This document shows, piece after piece, positions 38,410 to 47,000 of a stretch of 64,000 nucleotides of DNA (positions are counted from its first letter, which is position 1; every line of letters starts with the position of its first letter). A program made the position numbers and the translations under genes. The notes under the pieces were generated by a model that was given only the letters and a program-made list of their open reading frames with translations, was not told the origin of the DNA and did not search any database. Source of the DNA: Ancistrus triradiatus. Its lineage: Eukaryota > Chordata > Actinopteri > Siluriformes > Loricariidae. Where the stretch lies: assembly GCA_025084515.1 (NCBI GenBank), contig JAJAGP010001487.1, positions 123,363 to 187,362 on the forward strand, written 5' to 3'.

Positions 38410-40432
38410 GCGCAAACGCGTGTAGATTTTAAAACCAAAAATTATTTACCCACAGAAATACATCGTACAGTGTCAAAATGTTTAAGCTTTGCCGCATTCC
38501 AGTTAAAAATGATGAATGTATTCATAAATAAGTGTTTAAACCTTAACATCGAAGTGAAAATAATTACTTTTTTGGGCCATGGCTTCAAAGCCAAGAGTCT
38601 TTATTGGCTGAGATTGGTCCATCTGTGCGTGTGACAACAAATTCACAAGCCGTACACAAAGCTGGCTGAATGGCAGGTTTTGGGGCCATGGTCTGATGTG
38701 TCCTTAGTTTGTCAAAATACAGTTTGCATATCTTAAATGAAATTAAAATAACACATTGACTAGGAAAAATCCATGAAATTATCTTAAAAAATAATTTAAT
38801 TTAATTTAATTTAATTTAATTTAATATTATTTTTCAAAAGAATAGGCACTTATTACACATAATGACTCACTATTATTATTTTGTAAGGATGTGTGTACAG
38901 GTCTACTCTGTTGGGATGTTAACAGAAAAATGATAAGAAAAGAAAATAAAACCGAAAAGAAGCCAAAATGAAAAAAATAAAAGGAACATGTGAGAAAAGG
39001 AAGTAAGCTATCATTTTAGTACATATTCGCCCAAATATAATTAGCAACAAATCACTTTATTCGTTCAGTCTGTGTGTGTGCGGACTGGGAGGGCGCAGCT
39101 TTTGTTACATCCTCGTAAGGGGGGGTCCAAGGAAAAAAGCTAGGGAACCACTGTTTTAGGGTCCGATGAGACCGAGGTTAAGTTTTGGACTGAAGTTCTA
39201 TCGAAGAGGACATTGAATGTACTCGAGTGGCCAAGTCAGAGCCCTGAATTAAATCCGACAGAAAATCTGAGTGAATTTTTGCTTCTTACTGGGTTACGAT
39301 TTTAGGCTGTGGGACCAAAACGTGACTCTATCGCAACCTTGTGAACTGGAACCCGAACTGCAATATGTGTTTTCATTTCTTGTTAATTCCACTTTTAATG
39401 TCTCGTTTTTGTCGTCCTCTGTGCCAGCTGGAGCCAGTGGGCAGCAAGCAGACCTACAACAACTTCACCCACGACCGCACCAAGTTACGCTGTCCCAACG
39501 AGGTAGGCGTACACCCCAAACAGAGCGTGTTTACATGCACTTAATAATTCGATGACAGTCGAATTTCTGCAGTTATCTGATTATTCAAATCGTCCAGAAA
39601 TCAGATTACGAGCTGGATTTTATTTCAGTAATCTGATATCTCATAGCATTTATACAAGTTGTCCAATTTCAATCGGTTTTGTCAGTCTAGCGGGAAAAAA
39701 CATGGTTGCCAGGTCCACCTATTCTTACAGATGTCGCTTGTTTGGGATTATTTACATGGACCAGGTGGGGGATTACGTGGTGGGATTTGGCAACCCTGCG
39801 AATTAAACGCAGCACCCGTTAAACGGGTGTCGAAACCTTTGTGGAGACTCTGAAACGCAGTATATAGTTGGGAAAATGAAGAATTTGATTATTTCATATT
39901 AAAGATTGACGTTTACGTCACATATTTATGTGAGATTATTGGCCGGTTGTAAAGTACAAGCCATGTAAACCCGCAGGATTCCCATTATCTGATTACTCAA
40001 GTGTATGTATATGAGCTTCTCATGTTCCTTTGCCAGGATGTACTGAGACACTTGCTGGCCTACGTCCCACCTCTTTGGGCGTATTGACCAAGGAATTGGG
40101 AATTACCAAATTGGGCAGAATAATGGAGAGTGGGTTAGGTCCGTGTCTCTCTTTAAACTCGTCCCGTGTCTCTGCAGGAGAATCCCTACTTCTTCACCCT
40201 AGCCAACACTGTAAACAGCAAACCCAATCCTTCTGCAATTCCGGTAATGGTTCCAGTTCCCAAAAACACAGACGGGTACGTGCCACCCTGGGGAGCAGCC
40301 TTGCTGGCGGTAGTAGGAGCGCTGGTCGGCGCCGGCATCGGTAGTGTCGTCCTGAACCACATGAACAAAAGAAAGAAGGAGAAAAAGGATGAAAAAATGC
40401 TAATGCAGATCCAATGTGTTGATAATGATTAA
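23749..40432 (+). CDS. plb1: Phospholipase B1, membrane-associated (42 exons, complete)
   Basis: PLB1 is a brush-border ectoenzyme of the SGNH/GDSL hydrolase fold with phospholipase A2, lysophospholipase and retinyl-ester hydrolase activity in mammals. I assembled 42 coding exons by GT-AG sites and phase; they sum to 3192 nt, giving 1063 residues and a TAA stop at 40430-40432. Order: signal peptide (1-20), short spacer, degenerate repeat I (about 40-297), linker, repeat II (about 318-671), repeat III (about 672-979), then a stalk, one membrane helix and a short basic cytoplasmic tail. Repeats II and III each keep GDS, GxND and DCxH, the SGNH catalytic blocks. Mammalian PLB1 has four repeats and about 1450 residues, so this gene is one repeat shorter. 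Exon coordinates are given in the domain entries. Confidence 0.96.
24230..24460. repeat. Dispersed fish repeat, copy 3
   Basis: Contains GTGCTCCGGTTTCATCCCAC, CAGTCCAAAGACATG and GCGACCCTGGACAGGATTA, hallmarks of an abundant fish repeat, ending in an AATGAATGA-like tail. In plb1 intron 2. Confidence 0.7.
24729..25101. mobile_element. Short hAT-like element, 373 bp
   Basis: The ends TAGGTGTGGGTATTGATAT and (reverse strand) TAGGGCCGTGGTAAAAAATC are imperfect inverted termini rich in CGATA words. The 8-bp flanks ATAACTCA (24721-24728) and AGAACTCA (25102-25109) differ at one base, a hAT-type target duplication. In plb1 intron 2. Confidence 0.75.
25435..30078 (+). CDS. plb1: plb1 repeat I (exons 3-14), degenerate lipase repeat
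   Basis: Exons: 25435-25498, 25641-25675, 26192-26243, 26336-26387, 27028-27084, 27165-27230, 27310-27377, 27488-27566, 27742-27849, 28528-28593, 28876-28923, 30001-30078. It starts VHTLRPRDVGALSALGLSKT, so the GDS nucleophile block is GLS. The oxyanion-hole block is VDELC instead of GxNDLC, and conserved lengths have shrunk. Motifs such as ILSTFNP, DWKLLLFF and REDFTV still mark it as a lipase repeat, and splice phases match repeats II and III exon by exon. Human PLB1 repeat I is also degenerate, so this is probably an old non-catalytic domain. Confidence 0.88.
25769..25938 (-). mobile_element. tRNA-derived SINE, minus strand
   Basis: Reverse complement of the SINE at 54925-55109: shared box-B-like GTTCAAATTCCAGCCCTGCC, then GGCTGCCACTGTTAGGTCCT, then the tail TCTGGATAAGAGAGTCTACC. 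In plb1 intron 4. Confidence 0.75.
28171..28334 (+). repeat. Duplicated intronic segment, copy 1
   Basis: About 160 bp in plb1 intron 11 nearly identical to 31259-31414 in intron 18, sharing CACATTGCAAATTAAAACCC and GTGTCTTTGGTAGTTA. The introns are not equivalent in the domain-repeat register. Confidence 0.85.
28924..30000. other. plb1 intron 13: no gene seen
   Basis: 1.1 kb. The minus-strand open frame at 29372-29779 has no recognisable domain. No missing lipase-repeat exons were found here, which matters for the repeat count. Confidence 0.5.
30163..30223 (+). CDS. plb1: plb1 exon 15: linker between repeats I and II
   Basis: 61 nt encoding VHRTIMPCTDTNPSPTVPTS, ending in the VPTS that precedes each VHxLRPxDI repeat start. 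Confidence 0.9.
30302..34836 (+). CDS. plb1: plb1 repeat II (exons 16-29), catalytic SGNH lipase
   Basis: Exons: 30302-30360, 30704-30777, 30867-30910, 31625-31733, 31911-31962, 32275-32355, 32440-32505, 32612-32712, 32830-32911, 33081-33185, 33344-33439, 34063-34134, 34621-34680, 34776-34836. It starts VHALRPADIKVVAALGDSIT: the Ser of GDS is the nucleophile. Oxyanion-hole block GANDLC is in exon 21. Asp and His of the triad are in ADCYHLG (exon 26). It ends NWGSDFSC then VPTS, the wording found in mammals between repeats III and IV, so by its C-terminal end it corresponds best to mammalian repeat III. Cysteine-rich CGCVLD and CDSC segments suggest disulfides, as expected for an ectoenzyme. 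Confidence 0.94.
31259..31414 (+). repeat. Duplicated intronic segment, copy 2
   Basis: See 28171-28334. Lies in plb1 intron 18 (30911-31624); the rest of that intron holds nothing recognised. Confidence 0.85.
33440..34062. other. plb1 intron 26: nothing recognised
   Basis: 623 bp without an exon, clear repeat or open frame of note. Confidence 0.5.
34135..34620. other. plb1 intron 27: nothing definite
   Basis: 486 bp. GAATTTGATCCCGGGTCAT near 34266 vaguely resembles a SINE box region on the minus strand, but no tail or termini were seen. Confidence 0.4.
35119..39502 (+). CDS. plb1: plb1 repeat III (exons 30-41), catalytic SGNH lipase
   Basis: Exons: 35119-35177, 35259-35326, 35742-35785, 36348-36447, 36533-36584, 36689-36769, 36844-36909, 37607-37701, 37786-37867, 37959-38063, 38263-38358, 39428-39502. 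It starts VHKLRPGDINVVAAVGDSLT; oxyanion block GGNDLC is in exon 35 and the Asp/His block VDCFHFS in exon 40. Words such as SERGHAEMAIGLWNNM and LEPVGSKQTYNNFTHDR match mammalian repeat IV, the membrane-proximal one. Exon lengths parallel repeat II almost one for one (59, 68, 44, 100, 52, 81, 66, 95, 82, 105, 96, 75). Confidence 0.95.
35786..36347. other. plb1 intron 32: nothing recognised
   Basis: 562 bp of AT-rich DNA without exon or clear repeat. Confidence 0.5.
36938..37553. mobile_element. Short DNA element (GGTACCTCGG-type ends) in plb1 intron 36
   Basis: Left end CAGTGGTACCTCGGTTCTT and right end, read in reverse, CAGCGGTACGCCGGTTCTCG form imperfect inverted termini around 616 bp. A second element begins inside it at 37070. 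Confidence 0.65.
37070..37260. mobile_element. Short TA-flanked element nested inside another
   Basis: Starts CAGGTGCTCCCTGATTTA after TA, matching the left end of the complete copy at 53921-54293. The right end is lost or diverged, so the end coordinate is approximate. Confidence 0.5.
38370..38408 (+). repeat. (CA)n just inside plb1 exon 40 donor
   Basis: Starts eleven bases into intron 40 on the transcript strand. Confidence 0.95.
39158..39272 (+). mobile_element. Tc1 transposase fragment
   Basis: Reads in frame pieces of a Tc1 catalytic domain: a GPMRPRL-like DET segment and [17 protein letters not shown], with the catalytic Glu. No termini. Confidence 0.8.
39503..40177. other. plb1 intron 41: nothing recognised
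   Basis: 675 bp without exon or clear repeat; the short open frames near 39552-39853 lack any family motif. Confidence 0.45.
40178..40432 (+). CDS. plb1: plb1 exon 42: stalk, membrane anchor, tail
   Basis: Encodes ENPYFFTLANTVNSKPNPS, then a hydrophobic segment within WGAALLAVVGALVGAGIGSV, then HMNKRKKEKKDEK, a basic stop-transfer and short cytoplasmic tail, to a TAA at 40430. This is the expected type I anchor of PLB1. Confidence 0.93.
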   Translation, partial: ENPYFFTLANTVNSKPNPSAIPVMVPVPKNTDGYVPPWGAALLAVVGALVGAGIGSVVLNHMNKRKKEKKDEKMLMQIQCVDND

Positions 40433-40507
40433 AAATGTTCGATGTGTGTGTTTTGTTATGTCGATTGAACTTTAAGATGCAAATCATTTGCTTTTTCCGT
40501 GTTTGAT

Positions 40508-40513
40508 TATTAA
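40508..40513 (+). terminator. plb1 polyadenylation signal
   Basis: ATTAAA, 76 bp after the stop codon, the first good signal downstream. Confidence 0.55.
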
Positions 40514-40604
40514 ACAATTAAAGAGAGATAACAGTCTTTGTCTTTGTGTATTGATGTACATGACCTGGAACAAAACGGGCTAAAATATCAGCGTGATCCA
40601 AAAG

Positions 40605-40815
40605 TGAAAGTCAGATTTACCTCTATAGCCTTATTTACAATGGAGCATTGTCTCAAAGCAGCTTTACAAGTTTCTATTATCTTTTATTATGTAGGCACAA
40701 CCCAAATTGCACAACGGTGGCAAGTAAAAACTCCCTAAACGTTACAAGGAAGAATCTTCAGAGCACGAAACCTCCAAGACTCAAAAACCCAACCTCCTTG
40801 GACAGCCTAGATGTC
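40605..40815 (-). mobile_element. L2-type LINE 3' end fragment
   Basis: Same sequence as the 3' end of the larger copy next door, including CAATGGAGCATTGTCTCAAA and AGCTTTACAAGTTTC. Truncated. Confidence 0.75.
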
Positions 40816-40971
40816 ATATGTATGAATTACAAGTTATCTAATAAGATTATAGTAATAGCTTAAATAACCAGAATCAGAGAGAGAACATATTTAAGGGAAA
40901 TATGCTACTTAAAATACATAAAGAAAATATAATACGCGTCAAAAAGGATAATGAAATATGTGATATTATAT

Positions 40972-43165
40972 TGTCAAGTCAAGTCAAGTCAGATTTATTT
41001 ATATAGCGCTTTTTACAATGGAGCATTGTCTCAAAGCAACTTTACAAGTTTAGATTATCTCCTAATAACTACGTCCAATCCCAAATTGAGCAAGCCTAGG
41101 GCGACAGTGGCAAGGAAAAACTTCCTAGTTCTAGGAAAAAACCTTGGGAGGACCAAAACTCAAAAAAGGGACCCACCTCCTTGGGCAGTGTAGATGATAA
41201 ATCTAACAGCGAAACTAAAGTCATGGAGTCAAAGATCGAATAAAATGTGAAGTATGCACATCGACATTAAGTGGCCCGGTATGATGGGGCTGGAGCTGAT
41301 GACGGAAGCAGCTTGACTGGAGCTCCATCAGATGAACATCATGTGTGGGGCTGCAACTGCCGGAACACAGCTCAGAGAGAAAACAGAAAATGTAATTAGT
41401 TATTGATTAAGAGCACAGTGTCCTATTAACAATCACTGATGCCGATGTCAATCACTGATGCCAAGTGTAGCATGAGACCCCGGCAGCATTAGCTATAGCA
41501 GCATAGCTAGAAAGAGGAGAACTGGTAGGAAACACAGCCAAGAGGGGTCACATGAGACATTGGCAACCCCACGGGAGGCAGAAGACAGCAACCCAACGTC
41601 TCTGATCACCATAAGGGACTCTTTGACTATGAACCCCCCAGCTCTGCCCTTATTCTAAGGCAAGGATGCACGAGTCAAGATCACGAGGACCGAAGCCCAG
41701 TTCAGCCCAGACCGCCCACTCGACACTCCCCCGCTAGCGGACAAGGCAGCAGGCCAGACATGACTCCAGACCCTGGCCCCAGTGACCCAAGCCATGCATC
41801 CTGGTCTAAAATCTAGTCAAAAGCCTGTGTAAATAGGTATGTCTTTAGCCTAGACTTAAACTTTGGATAGTGTCCTGAGTCTCGAACGAAAGTGGGAAGT
41901 TTTATTCCATAGTTGGGGGGCCATGTATGAGAAAGCCTTTCCCCCGGCTGTGACTTTTTTAATTCTAGGAACTAAAAGAAGTCCTCTACCCTGCGAACGA
42001 AGTAGACGAGTTGGAACTCTAAGAGTTTTTCACTCAGATAATGTGGGGCCCAGGCCATGTAGAGCTTTATAAGTTATAAGAAGTATTTTGTAATCAATGC
42101 GGAATTTGACTGGTAACCAGTGCAGTGATGATAGAACAGGAGTGATATGATCAAAATTTTCTAGTTCGAGTTAGCACTCGGGCAGCTGGATTCTGAACTA
42201 ACTGAAGTTTATTTATAAGATTTACTGGAGCATCCAGTAAGTAAGGCATTACAGTAATCCAACCTTGAGGTTATAAACGCATGAACAAGTTTCTCTGCAT
42301 CATTAAAAGAGAGGATATTCTAAGTTTGGAGCGATATTACGTAATTGAAAGAAAGCAATTCGAGTGATGCTGCTAATGTGCGCATCAAAGGAAAGATCTG
42401 AATCAAATGTGACCCCTAAGTTTTTTTACAGACGGACTGGGCAATACTGGACAGTCATCTAGATTTAGGATAGATGTAGACAACCTGTCTCTCACAGCCT
42501 TGGGTCCCACTAATAGAACCTCAGTTTTATCTGAGATTAAGTAAGGGATTAAAAATTAAATTAAATAACATCCAATCTTTTATTTCCTTTACACAGTCCT
42601 CGATTTTGTTGATAGTAAGGCTGTCATTAGGTTTGGCTGATATGTACAGCTGTGCATCATTTTGCATAGCAGTGGGAAACTAATGCCATGTTTACGAATA
42701 ACTGAGCCTAGTAGCAGCATGTACAGAGAGAATAAAAGCCAAGCACTGACCCCTGAGGCACGCCCATACTTTCACTTTTGAGAGCTTAGACCTTAGATTA
42801 TTTATATGAACAAACTGGGTACCGGTCAGTTAAGTAGGATTTAAACCAAGAAAGTGCTGATCCCTTAATACCTACAGTATTTTCTAGTCTGTTTAGTAAA
42901 ACATCATGATCTATAGTGTCAAATGCTGCACTTAAATCTAACAGCACAAGAAAAAAACACATCCCTTATCTGAGGACATTAGCAAGTCATTTAGTACCCT
43001 AATTAATGCTGTTTCAGTACTATGATGGGGCCTGAAGCCAGACTGAAATGTTTCATAAATTCATTCCTTTGGAGGTAACTGCAGAGCTGCTTGAAAAAGA
43101 CGGCTTTTTTTCTAAGATTTTGGACAGAAACGGTAGATTTGAAATTGGTCTATAATTAGATATCA
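40972..43165 (-). mobile_element. L2/CR1-type LINE, 5'-truncated, broken reverse transcriptase
   Basis: On the minus strand, reading down from about 43165: LLNRLENTVGIKGSALSW, FKSYLTD, a GVPQGSVLG block, SDKTEVLLVGPKA, NKLQLVQNPAARVLTRTRK, then the 3' UTR and the classic tail TTTGAGACAATGCTCCATTG with a short (TTGAC)n terminus at 40972-40990. Many frameshifts and stops. The 5' endonuclease region is missing. L2-like rather than a specific named family. Confidence 0.85.
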
Positions 43166-43470
43166 TATTGAATACAAATAACGTGGAAAATATGCATATC
43201 ATATATATTATTTAGTCCAGTACACTGTCAATCGTACGTTACTATATGTGGCAAATATGCACAAAATCATAAATAACGATGCTTTAAATCGCTGAATATC
43301 ATGCACAGGCCCTTCACTTGCAAATCTTAAAGCTCTTGATTTGTTTACGTTACTGGAAAGAAGAAAGAGTCCAAGGAAAACCCGAAAAACATAAAAACAA
43401 GTTTTAGTGAGTACCATTTCTTACAAAACGAAGATGGAACTCAGCAGGTTTTTGTCATGGCAAGATACTA

Positions 43471-43485
43471 CCACTAGATGGCAGT
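43471..43485 (+). promoter_or_regulatory. CTCF-like motif, forward
   Basis: CCACTAGATGGCAGT fits the vertebrate CTCF core consensus at every position. About 555 bp upstream of the ppp1cb start and in the opposite orientation to the three motifs at 43879-43988. Confidence 0.5.
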
Positions 43486-43878
43486 GTTTTTAAGAATGAA
43501 GAAGGATATCCAGGCAGCCCTAGTGATTAGTTTCTTTACACGTTCCATGAGCGATTGACTGCCAGCCCATGCGTGATAGTATTTCATACATCATTATTCA
43601 GTTTACGTAACATCTTAACATGCATGATTATAAGATGAATTACAGCTAAAATTACAGGTAACTTAAACGATATTAAAGTGAGTGTCTGTATCATGTTTCG
43701 GATTAAGTTATTCTAAAGGACAACTCTGAAATTTGAAAGTACCCACCTTATGTATTTAATTTACTTGGTTATAAATGAATACTTTAGTAATAATATGAAT
43801 TATTAAATTAATAGAAACAGTAAACGTTGTAAATACATTTAATAACGCCTTGGTTCTGCATATTAATGGCTGTTGGCG

Positions 43879-43988
43879 CGCCCTCTGGCGGTCATTGTTA
43901 CTATATAAACAAGTATCGCATTAGCCCGCCCTCTAGCGGTGCGGTTTAGTATATAAACAAGTATTGCCGAATGAACGCCCTCTAGCGG
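43879..43988 (-). promoter_or_regulatory. Three tandem CTCF-like motifs in a 48-49 bp repeat, ppp1cb promoter
   Basis: Minus-strand CCGCCAGAGGGCG (43879-43891) and two copies of CCGCTAGAGGGCG (43927-43939, 43976-43988) each fit the CTCF core. The first two units also carry TATATAAACAAGTAT, a TATA-like box. The array ends 38 bp before the ppp1cb start codon. Confidence 0.55.
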
Positions 43989-44026
43989 TTCGTGACATAC
44001 TGCAGCAGTGCAGTTGAGTGAAGAAG

Positions 44027-44078
44027 ATGGCGGAGGGCGAGCTGAACGTTGACAGTCTCATCTCTCGACTTCTGGAGG
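44027..44078 (+). CDS. ppp1cb: ppp1cb exon 1
   Basis: 17 codons plus one base, [17 protein letters not shown], donor GTGAGC. The ATG lies 38 bp after the CTCF-like array. Confidence 0.95.
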
Positions 44079-47000
44079 GTGAGCTACGTGGCGCTGCGCG
44101 GTCCCTTTTATATTTACCCGTAACGTAACGTGTTGTTTTTGTGCTCAGAGGTAAAACTCGGCTGCCTTGGACAAACGACGTCGAACTAACCGCCAACGTC
44201 AGCCAGCCAGCCAGCCAGTTGCAACGTTCGCTGGCTTGTGTTTACAAACACTGGCGTTCGGTAGCGTCGCGTTTTGCAAATCGTTTTGCACCGTTGGCTT
44301 ACCCGGTAACGCGTAAAAGCGCAACGGCGCGGCTCGGTAACGTCGGGTTTAACGTTAACGCGATCTTTGCGTCGCTGGTTTGGCTCGGTGCTGGAGTATT
44401 ACGTAGGAAAAGGGTTGCTATGGAAACCTGACAGGTCGACTTAACGGCTGGAACGTTTTTATGGCTGGGTTTTGGCAGGATTGGTGTCTGTGCGGTCATG
44501 TAGCGAGCGATTATTAAAGGTGCCCTAAGTGCTTTCCCGCACAAGCCTTATTGGGAGAAAAGAATGAAATATCGGTGTGTCGGGCTCTGGGGTGGAAGCA
44601 CCCAGAGGGAGAGCGTGTCAGGTGTTTTGGACAATGCCGTGTGGTGGTACTCCAGTTTGAACGGTTCGCAATACGTTCTAGGTGTCCATGAGTTTACAAA
44701 AATGTTATCAACTCATTAGATATGGTTCTTTCGTACAGACAGACTTTAAGTGACTCGTAGCGAAAACAAACGTCGTTAACTGGATTCAGTCGTCTCTCGG
44801 CGTTTTGCGTTGCGGTATTTTAAGAGTATTTGCGACTTGCTGAATATTTGAAGTACTAAAGAGGGTCAACTGTTCGCTTAAAACCTGTTTTTTTAATCGT
44901 TTTGTTGGCTATCCTGTCCTTGGCTGGGTAAATTGTCGCAGTTTTGGTGATCTTTCCAACTTGTTTTCTCATATAGAGGGTGTTTTTCATCACTGCAGCC
45001 AAAGGAGGTCGCTGTGCTATCTGTCTTTCTGAGTACACTTTGGGGTGCTTCCTTTTAAGGCGCTTGAACAGGATTGCAGTGTTCCCACCAGCCATCCCAG
45101 TCTTGTCTCTGCTTATTTTGAGACGATTTTAGCTTGTGAGCACCGTCTCCCTTAACAGAGACGTTGTGAGAACCGGTATAATAAATGCTGATATGGCAAC
45201 CAGACATAATGGGTTCTAGGCTAAGTGCGGTGCTATCTTCATGTTTTTATATTAATTTTGGGTCATATTTTATTGTTCACTTTATGCGGTTGTGAACAAA
45301 CCTGAAAAATAATTGTTCGTGACACAAAATCATAATACAAATATTTCTGGTGGAAGTGCCTACCCTCAGTTTGCATCATGTCCGTTGTGTAAGATCCCAA
45401 AATACGCAAAGCCAGGCTTGGCATGTTGGGTGGAAACGCAACAAACCTGTTCGAGTGCCTTAAAAGGAAGCACCCCAAGGAGTACACAGAAGGTCAGATA
45501 GCAGCCACATGAGATCCCCGTGCTGTGATGAGAGAGACCACTGTACGAGAAATACAGTCGTATGAAAAAGTTTGGGCACCCCTGATAATTTTCATGATTT
45601 TAGTTTATAAATCATTGGTTGTTCAGATCAGCAACTTGAGTTAAATATATCATATAGCAGATGTACACAGTGATATTTGAGAAGTGAAATGAAGTTTATT
45701 ATAGGATTTACAGAAAGTGTGCAGTAATTATTCAAACAAAATTAGGCAGATGCATAAATTAGGGCACCCCAACAGAAAAATGACATCAATATTTAGAAGA
45801 TCCTCCTTTTGTAGAAATAACAGCCGCTAAACGCTTCCTACAGCTTCCAGTCTGGATTCTGGTTGAAGGTGCTTTCGACCATTCTTCTTTAGAAACATCT
45901 CCAGTTCAGTCAGGTTTGATGGTTTCCGAGAATGGACAGCCCACATTTTCAGTAATATTCATGTCTGGGGACTGAGATGGCCATTCCAGAACGTTGTACT
46001 GGTTCCTCTGCATGAATGCTTTAGTAGATTTTGAGCAGGGTTTGGGGTCGTTGGCCTCGGTGCAACTTTGTCACTGATTCTTGAACATTGTTCTCAAGAA
46101 TCTGGAGATATTAACTGGAATCCATGCGACCCTCAACTTTAACAAGATTCCTAGTACCTGCACTGGCCACACAGTCCCACAGCATGATGGAACCGCCACC
46201 AAATTTTACTGTGGGGTAGCAAGTGTTTGACTTGGGATGCTGTGTTTTCCGCAAAGCCATGTTGAACAACCTTTGTTTTCAGGCCATTTGAGAGTTGTTT
46301 TTGAGGCTCCCATTTTGCCACTCTTCAGAGAAGATGCAAAGAGGAGAAAAACGTCCCAATTGGCCACCTTAACCTTTCTCATAGTTGGATTCACTTGTGT
46401 ATGTAGATCAAGGGTCAATGAGCTTACAAAAACAAATTTTGTGTTCCAATAATTAGTGCTAAAGGTATTCAAATGACAAGGGTGCACCCAAATTATGAAC
46501 CTGCCTAATTTTGTGTGAATAATTCCTGCACCACTTTCTGTTAAAACCTATAAACTTAATTTCCACCTTCTCAAAATATCACGGTGTTCACTGCTATATG
46601 ATATATCTACCTGAAATTGCTGAGCTGGACAACCACTGATTTATAAAAGAAAAATCATGAAAATTATCAGGGGTGCCCAAACTTTTTCATACCACTGTAA
46701 GTTGGAAAGACTGTTGCCATTTCATTGTATCTGGCCAAGGATGTTATACCCAACAGCTGCTTAGCAAGAACACAGTTCCTCGGACCTTACACAAAATCCA
46801 AATATAATGACGTCCATGTTTCGGCCACTACTAATGACTTATGGTCTCGAGAACCATATTTTGTTATATTAGTATTGTTATGTTATTTCCTTCTTTTTGA
46901 AACACTTTAAATGTGTTTGAGGGCCTTAAAAGAAAGCACCTCAAAAAGTGCAAAGAAAGTCAGACCGCACAGGGGCAGGGAAAGATGGCTGATGCTGGGT

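Larger units (their letters stand above)
38359..39427. other. plb1 intron 40: microsatellites and transposon fragments
   Basis: Holds (CA)n (38370-38408) just inside the donor, a (TTTAA)n at about 38800-38826, a hAT-type end fragment (39083-39156, ending CTAGGGAACCACTG) and a Tc1 fragment (39158-39272). Confidence 0.6.

Noticed and set aside
44141..44431. 96-codon open frame after ppp1cb exon 1
   Set aside because: Lies in the GC-rich start of intron 1, has no family resemblance and would need the exon 1 donor to be skipped.
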